Below, in pieces: positions 31,060 through 34,938 of a stretch of DNA of 34,938 nucleotides. Where the stretch lies: contig SXNL01000259.1 in NCBI GenBank assembly GCA_005777185.1, positions 1 to 34,938 of the forward strand, in the 5' to 3' direction. Both the position numbers and the translations under genes were made by a program. Positions within the stretch are counted from its first letter, which is position 1; the number at the start of each line of letters is the position of its first letter. The notes under the pieces were generated by a model. The model was not told the origin of the DNA. It saw only the letters and a program-made list of their open reading frames with translations, and ran no database searches. Origin of the DNA: Myxococcales bacterium (lineage in GTDB: Bacteria; Myxococcota_A; Polyangia; Polyangiales; Polyangiaceae).

Positions 31060-31073
31060 CCCCGGGCCCGGGG
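31060..31073. repeat. Perfect 14-bp GC palindrome in the Gfo/Idh leader
   Basis: CCCCGGGCCCGGGG is fully self-complementary and is followed at once by GGCCGCGGCC and then a further CCCGGGCC. It sits between the stop of the membrane glycosyltransferase (31096) and the Gfo/Idh start (30998), both on the minus strand. It could act as a Rho-independent-like pause or terminator between the two units, although no T-run follows. Confidence 0.45.
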
Positions 31074-31095
31074 CCGCGGCCCGGCGCGCCCGGGC

Positions 31096-32949
31096 CTACT
31101 TCGCGAACCGGATCTCCCGGATCGCCACGCACATCTCGGGCGCCCGGAGCTCGACCACGTTCACGCCGCTCCGCGTGGTCCCCGCCGCGAGCTCGATCAC
31201 GGTGTCCGCCCACCCGCCCGCGCCCGCGACGCCGTGGCGCGCGCCGTTCCACGCGAGCTCCCACGTGAGCTCCCGCTCCACGCGGCGGAACGCCCAGGTG
31301 ACCGTGATGGACCGGATGTTCCCGCGGAAGAGCGGCACGAGGAGCCGCCCCTGGTTGCAGAATACACGCGCGTTCTTCCCCTGGACGAGCTCGTTCGCCT
31401 TCCCGAAGCCGCGCTCGAAGAAGAGCGCGTGCTCGGGCAGGTCCGCGGTCATCGACGCGCGCTGCAGCTCGGGGCCCTCCGGCGCTTCGTACGTCACGAT
31501 GAACGGCACCATCGCGTCGTAACGCCGCGGGTGGGTCCCGTAGCGAAGCGCGAACAGGAGCGCGCCCGGGTACGAGAACGGGTTGCCCACCTGGTCGTGC
31601 ATCGCCTTCGACGCGGAGCCCACCCACACGGCGTGGAGCTCGTTCGCGGGGTGCGGCCCGTACTCGGCGATGGGGAACGTCTTGCTCCAGAGGCCCCCGA
31701 CGAGCGCCGCGACCACCAGCGCCGCGCCCGTGACGCGGCCGGGGCGGCGCCGCACGTACCCCTCGATGGCGCGGATCCCGATCGCGCCGCCGAGCACGAA
31801 CCCGAAGGTGTCCTCGCAGAAGCGGCGCCCGGGGTATCCCGCCGCCCCCCACCAGTCCCACGCGCTGCCGATGACGTAGAGCGTGCCCAGGAAGCAGAAG
31901 AGGGAGCCGAGGGAGATCGCGCGCGTCCGCGCCGAGAAGACTCCGCCGATCATCCCGAGGACCGAGATCCAGAGGAGCGGATTGTTCGAGAGGAGCCCGG
32001 AGTACGGGAAGAACAAGGGTCCCCCGAGCTCCGGCGAGCCCCAGCTCATGTACGCGCCGATGTGGTTCTCGCCGATCCAGCGCCCGGTCGTGACGTGCCA
32101 CGCCCAGAGCTGCGGGAAGGTCGCCGCGAGGAAGAAGCCGGCGAAGAGGACCCCGCAGCCGACGTGCCCGAGGAGCGCCCGCCACGCCCGCGCGCGGCCG
32201 CGCCCGACAGCCGTCACGCACCACTCGGCGAACGGGAGCGCGACGAGGATACCGCTCTGCGCGCGCGTGCACACGACGAGGCCGCCGATCACGCCGAGCA
32301 GGATCCATCCGTACCAGGGCCGCGCCCCGCGGTGCCGGTCCCACCGCTCCACGAACAGCGCGCAGACGAACGCGGACGAGGCGTGGCTGAGGGACGGGAA
32401 GAACGTCGCGTAGAAGAACAGGGGCGAGGCGAGGGCGACCATCAGCATCGCGATCCACGCGGCCCGGTCGCCGGTGTACCGCCGCGCGAGGCGGAACCCG
32501 AGCCACACCGAGGCCGCCGCGAACACCGCCGAGCCGAACATGGCCGTGTGCGCGATCGGCCCGAAGCAGCCGGCCTTCCACGAGGCCGTCGCGCTGTCGG
32601 GCAGGCGGTGCACGAGCTTCCCGATCCACAGGAACGGCACGCGCAGGATCCCGTCGCCGACGCCCCAGTAGTTGAGCAGGCGTGGCCCCCTGCCGAGGTT
32701 CCAGAAGTCGCCGCACAGCTGGTAGTCGTTGTGCAGATCGAAGTCGCGGTCGAAGGCGAAGCTCCGGCCCCACAGGTACGTGTAGTGCCCGTCGCCCGTG
32801 ATCATGTGGTCGCCGATGGGCCGCTGCGTCTGCCCGAACAGGATCGTCAGGCCGAGGAACGTGAGCAGCCCCGGCGCGGCCTTCACGAGCCGCACGAGAA
32901 AGCCGGGGCCCCGCGCGAGCCCGCGGAGCAGCCACGCGAGCCGGTCCAC
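31096..32949 (-). CDS. Polytopic membrane protein, probably a GT-C glycosyltransferase
   Basis: A 617-residue inner-membrane protein. One helix at about 25-42 is followed by an external loop with acidic and aromatic residues (MITGDGHYTYLWGRSFAFDR). About eight to ten more helices run to residue 420, and a soluble periplasmic domain of about 180 residues closes it. GDGHYTYLW fits the D-containing first loop of GT-C enzymes that use polyprenyl-phosphate sugars. The C-terminal domain is beta-rich (SITVTWAFRRVERELTWELA). The start is GTG 32949 with AGGGG upstream. Its place beside the amino-sugar operon suggests surface glycan assembly. A transport or scaffold role is possible. Confidence 0.65.
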   Translation of the reverse strand: MDRLAWLLRGLARGPGFLVRLVKAAPGLLTFLGLTILFGQTQRPIGDHMITGDGHYTYLWGRSFAFDRDFDLHNDYQLCGDFWNLGRGPRLLNYWGVGDGILRVPFLWIGKLVHRLPDSATASWKAGCFGPIAHTAMFGSAVFAAASVWLGFRLARRYTGDRAAWIAMLMVALASPLFFYATFFPSLSHASSAFVCALFVERWDRHRGARPWYGWILLGVIGGLVVCTRAQSGILVALPFAEWCVTAVGRGRARAWRALLGHVGCGVLFAGFFLAATFPQLWAWHVTTGRWIGENHIGAYMSWGSPELGGPLFFPYSGLLSNNPLLWISVLGMIGGVFSARTRAISLGSLFCFLGTLYVIGSAWDWWGAAGYPGRRFCEDTFGFVLGGAIGIRAIEGYVRRRPGRVTGAALVVAALVGGLWSKTFPIAEYGPHPANELHAVWVGSASKAMHDQVGNPFSYPGALLFALRYGTHPRRYDAMVPFIVTYEAPEGPELQRASMTADLPEHALFFERGFGKANELVQGKNARVFCNQGRLLVPLFRGNIRSITVTWAFRRVERELTWELAWNGARHGVAGAGGWADTVIELAAGTTRSGVNVVELRAPEMCVAIREIRFAK

Positions 32950-32988
32950 GGGTCACCCCTACCGGAGTAGCCGGGGATGGTAAATGCG

Positions 32989-32994
32989 TATAAA
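32989..32994 (+). promoter_or_regulatory. Candidate -10 element of the membrane protein gene
   Basis: TATAAA stands in a locally AT-rich stretch (TAAATGCGTATAAACAG) between two divergent genes and ends 14 bases before the ATG at 33009. No good -35 is seen at the normal distance. Transcription from it would give a leader under ten bases. Confidence 0.35.
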
Positions 32995-33008
32995 CAGCGG
33001 GCTCCGGC

Positions 33009-34583
33009 ATGACGACGCTGTGGGCCTCCTTCGCGCCGCACCTCGAGAAGGCGCTCTATGCGTGCGTCGCCGTCCTCGCGGCCGTGTTGCTGCACCGCCT
33101 GCTCTCGCGGCGCTTCGCCTGGCTGGCGACGGCGTCCTTCGACCGCCTCGCGATGGCGCTCCTGGCGGGTGGCTACGAGGTCGGCTACCGCCTGTGGGGC
33201 GAGAAGACGTCCATCGGGCAGGGCTTCGGGTGGGACGGCCAGGGGTTCCTGGTGTGGGCGCGTCACTGGTCGAAGACGATCTTCGAGACGAAGCTCGACC
33301 ACTACAAGGTGCAGAAGTCGCTGCCGGCGGGTGTCATCCATTACGCGATGCGCGCGCTGCACGTGGAACGCACGGATCGGAACATCCTCCTCGCGTTCAC
33401 CGTCGCGATGGGCGTCTGCTTCGTGGGGACGACGCTCCTGTGGGGCGCGATCGCGCGGGATCTCCGGCTCCGGCGGCCCGCCGCATGGCTCGGGTTCGCG
33501 CTGCTGTACGCGTCGTTCTCCGGCCTGCGTTTCTTCCACTACATCCCGCCGCTGCTCGATCCGTGGGGGATGCTGATCGGCGCGGCGATGTTCTGGCTGT
33601 ACCTGCGGCGGTGGACGATCGCGCTCGCGCCGCTCGCGTTCGTCGGCGGGTTCGTCATACCGGGGTACCTCCCGCTCCTCGGGAGCGTGTTCATGTTCTT
33701 TCCGCGCGACGTCCCGCCGCGGCGCGCCACCTGGCCGTGGCTCGGGCTCGGTCTCGGGCTCGGTCTCGGGCTCGTCCTCGCGAAGCGCGCGTGGGACTTT
33801 CACGACGCCGGCGGGCACATCACCAACGACGCCGAGCAGGTCGTGCCGCAGCTCGTGCCGCTGAGCGCGGCGGCGCTCGCCCTCTACGTCGGGATGTCGC
33901 TCGGGCCGCTGCTCGCGCGGATCCCGACCCTGCGCGGGGCGTGGTCGAGCGTGCGGCTACGGTGGCTGCCCGTGATCGCGGGCATCGCGTGGGCGATCCC
34001 GAAGATCGTCGACCGCGTCGCCACGCCGGTGCTCGACGTCACGCCGGAGGCGCACCAGAGGGTCGTGCTGCTCACGGCGATCGCGAGGCCGCTCGCGTCG
34101 GTCGTGGCCAGCTTCGCCTTCTTCGGGCCGCTGATCCTCCTCATGTGGCTCCTCCGGAAGCCCATCGGTGAGCTCCTGTGGGATCTCGGGCCGGGCGCGG
34201 TGGCCGCGTACGCGGCGCTGATCGTCCTCGGCATCGACTCGGAGTCGCGGCACCTGATGCTGCTCCTGCCGGTCGGCATCACCGCGGTGTCGCTCGCCTT
34301 CGACCGGCGCGCGGGCGGTGGGCACGGGTGGTTCCCCGTCGTGGTGGCCTGCCTCGGGATCGTGGCGTCGCGCGCGTGGATCTCGCTCGAGTCCCCGCCT
34401 CTCGGGAAGCTCCCCGACGGGGCGAACGCGTGGCCGTACCCCCAGTGGACCTGGCAACGCTTCTTCATGAACCTCGGGCCATGGATGACGCTCGAGTCGT
34501 ACGCGTACCTGGGCGCGATGGGGGTCGTGTGCCTCCTGGTCCTGCGGTGGGGCCTCCGGCGGGCGGGCGTGATCCGGGGCTAG
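33009..34583 (+). CDS. Polytopic membrane protein of unknown function
   Basis: A 524-residue protein with about ten to twelve hydrophobic helices. The first two helices are followed by an external loop, TSIGQGFGWDGQGFLVWARH, with an Asp and aromatic residues. A second loop is between about 230 and 260 (FFPRDVPPRRATW). The segment LGLGLGLGLGLV in the sixth or seventh helix is encoded by a short tandem repeat. The glycine/aromatic pattern resembles membrane glycan enzymes such as GT-C or O-antigen ligase relatives, but no diagnostic motif is present. ATG 33009 diverges from the glycosyltransferase gene across 59 bases. Confidence 0.72.
   Translation: MTTLWASFAPHLEKALYACVAVLAAVLLHRLLSRRFAWLATASFDRLAMALLAGGYEVGYRLWGEKTSIGQGFGWDGQGFLVWARHWSKTIFETKLDHYKVQKSLPAGVIHYAMRALHVERTDRNILLAFTVAMGVCFVGTTLLWGAIARDLRLRRPAAWLGFALLYASFSGLRFFHYIPPLLDPWGMLIGAAMFWLYLRRWTIALAPLAFVGGFVIPGYLPLLGSVFMFFPRDVPPRRATWPWLGLGLGLGLGLVLAKRAWDFHDAGGHITNDAEQVVPQLVPLSAAALALYVGMSLGPLLARIPTLRGAWSSVRLRWLPVIAGIAWAIPKIVDRVATPVLDVTPEAHQRVVLLTAIARPLASVVASFAFFGPLILLMWLLRKPIGELLWDLGPGAVAAYAALIVLGIDSESRHLMLLLPVGITAVSLAFDRRAGGGHGWFPVVVACLGIVASRAWISLESPPLGKLPDGANAWPYPQWTWQRFFMNLGPWMTLESYAYLGAMGVVCLLVLRWGLRRAGVIRG
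33741..33776 (+). repeat. 12-bp tandem repeat inside a transmembrane helix
   Basis: CTCGGGCTCGGT occurs as two perfect copies followed by one copy that differs in its last two bases (CTCGGGCTCGTC). It encodes LGLGLGLGLGLV in a predicted membrane helix. Because 12 is a multiple of three, copy changes would alter helix length without shifting the frame. Confidence 0.75.
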
Positions 34584-34640
34584 GTGCAATGCCGTTCGGT
34601 TAGGGGCGATCCAGCGCAAGAGAAGGGGTGCCCCCACTCG

Positions 34641-34685
34641 CCGCGCTTCGCGGGTCGGTCTCCCCCAAATCGCGCGCTACGCGCG
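34641..34685. repeat. Two adjacent GC hairpins in the terminal intergenic region
   Basis: CCGCG-CTT-CGCGG (34641-34653) and CGCGCG-CTA-CGCGCG (34671-34685) are perfect stem-loops on either side of CGGTCTCCCCCAAAT. They lie about 60-100 bases after the membrane protein stop. They could end its transcript or belong to a dispersed palindromic repeat. Nothing else in 34584-34688 looks coding. Confidence 0.5.
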
Positions 34686-34688
34686 CTC

Positions 34689-34768
34689 AAGAGCTGTCCA
34701 ACAATTGCCCGGGGCTGCCCTTCGTCAACGTCAACGGGAGAGGGCGCGCGCAATTTTGGACAGCTCTT
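34689..34768. repeat. 80-bp segment bounded by a long inverted repeat
   Basis: AAGAGCTGTCCAACAATTG (34689-34707) and CAATTTTGGACAGCTCTT (34751-34768) are inverted copies differing by one missing base and one substitution. They enclose 43 bases with no recognisable gene. The right arm ends exactly where DUF559-like coding similarity begins. It resembles a small mobile or REP-type palindrome, but no target duplication was found. Confidence 0.55.
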
Positions 34769-34769
34769 C

Positions 34770-34938
34770 AGGCTCGTCGTCGAGATCGACGGCGCCGTCC
34801 ACGACGACGCGGAGCGGGCCGAACGGGATGCGAGGCGCACGACGATCCTCGCGCCCCGTGGCGTCCGCGTCGTTCGCCTCGAGAACGCACGACTGAACCG
34901 GGAGACCCTGCGAGAGGCGATTCTCCCGTTCACATGCC
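34770..34938 (+). pseudogene. 3' part of a DUF559 (Vsr-like endonuclease fold) gene, 5'-truncated
   Basis: The frame at 34770 gives RLVVEIDGAVHDDAERAERD, then RTTILAPRGVRVVRLENARL and REAILPF, which is the C-terminal half of DUF559 proteins including the E-x-D-G-x-x-H active-site block. The N-terminal half (the usual LWxxLRxxxLxGxKFRRQ part) is absent upstream; instead the inverted repeat is there. The frame is open at the window edge. It is probably a remnant joined to the repeat, though a frameshifted full gene cannot be excluded because the right end is cut. Confidence 0.6.

Noticed and set aside
1-34938. CRISPR arrays, rRNA genes, complete insertion sequences and intrinsic terminators with T-tracts
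   Set aside because: No regularly spaced repeats, no rRNA-like sequence and no transposase frame were seen. The GC hairpins found lack a T-run.

Overview
The window is uniformly GC-rich, densely coded DNA with many GTG starts and ATGA/GTGA gene overlaps. The gene content fits a large-genome delta-type bacterium, most likely Myxococcota of the Polyangia type: DUF924, LhgO, a membrane-fused spermidine-synthase-like protein, sulfatase-fold membrane enzymes and a sugar-nucleotide cassette. The phylum is an inference from gene style; there is no rRNA or other marker to prove it.

Layout. (1) 1-1494: the edge of an integrated element. A tyrosine recombinase reads into the 3' half of a tRNA-Lys(CTT) gene on the opposite strand, so the tRNA is the probable attachment site and the element extends leftward out of the window. 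(2) 1556-9971: mixed chromosomal genes. These are L-2-hydroxyglutarate oxidase, a DUF924 protein, a methyltransferase, an ARPP-1-like lipoprotein, a small unknown protein, an outer-membrane barrel, a zinc-ribbon/coiled-coil/tail-anchored protein, and an OPA-type MFS transporter preceded by two strong hairpins. (3) 9982-16454: a broken cobalamin-independent methionine-synthase-like gene that overlaps a LicC-like nucleotidyltransferase. Divergent from them are two translationally coupled alkaline-phosphatase/sulfatase-fold proteins. (4) 16467-23470: six genes on the minus strand, headed by an NrtR-type Nudix/winged-helix regulator. After it come an SPFH (band 7) protein, a divergent NAD-kinase-fold protein, a GT2 glycosyltransferase, a YbhN-type flippase and an MFS/spermidine-synthase fusion. 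The regulator has an AT-rich promoter with a palindrome between the -35 and -10 elements.

(5) 23655-24352: a small His-rich lipoprotein and a decayed reading frame. (6) 24353-30998: a tightly packed amino-sugar nucleotide operon. It holds a Gfo/Idh oxidoreductase, three DegT/DnrJ-type aminotransferases, a WbpD-like N-acetyltransferase, an extended-SDR epimerase/dehydratase and a PglD/NeuD-like acetyltransferase. It probably makes acetamido sugars for a surface polysaccharide or glycan; the UDP-GlcNAc 6-dehydrogenase and the glycosyltransferases that would use the products are not in view. (7) 31096-34583: two divergent polytopic membrane proteins, one looking like a GT-C glycosyltransferase. 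(8) 34584-34938: non-coding palindromes and an 80-bp inverted-repeat segment abutting the 3' part of a DUF559 endonuclease-like gene.

The most interesting points are the NrtR/SPFH/NAD-kinase-fold module, whose Nudix and kinase motifs are both altered and which has its own operator-like promoter, and the integrase/tRNA overlap. Also notable are the methionine-synthase-like gene, whose three frameshifts are all one-base losses in C/G runs, and the coupled sulfatase-fold pair beside a LicC-like gene. No CRISPR array, rRNA or complete insertion sequence was seen.
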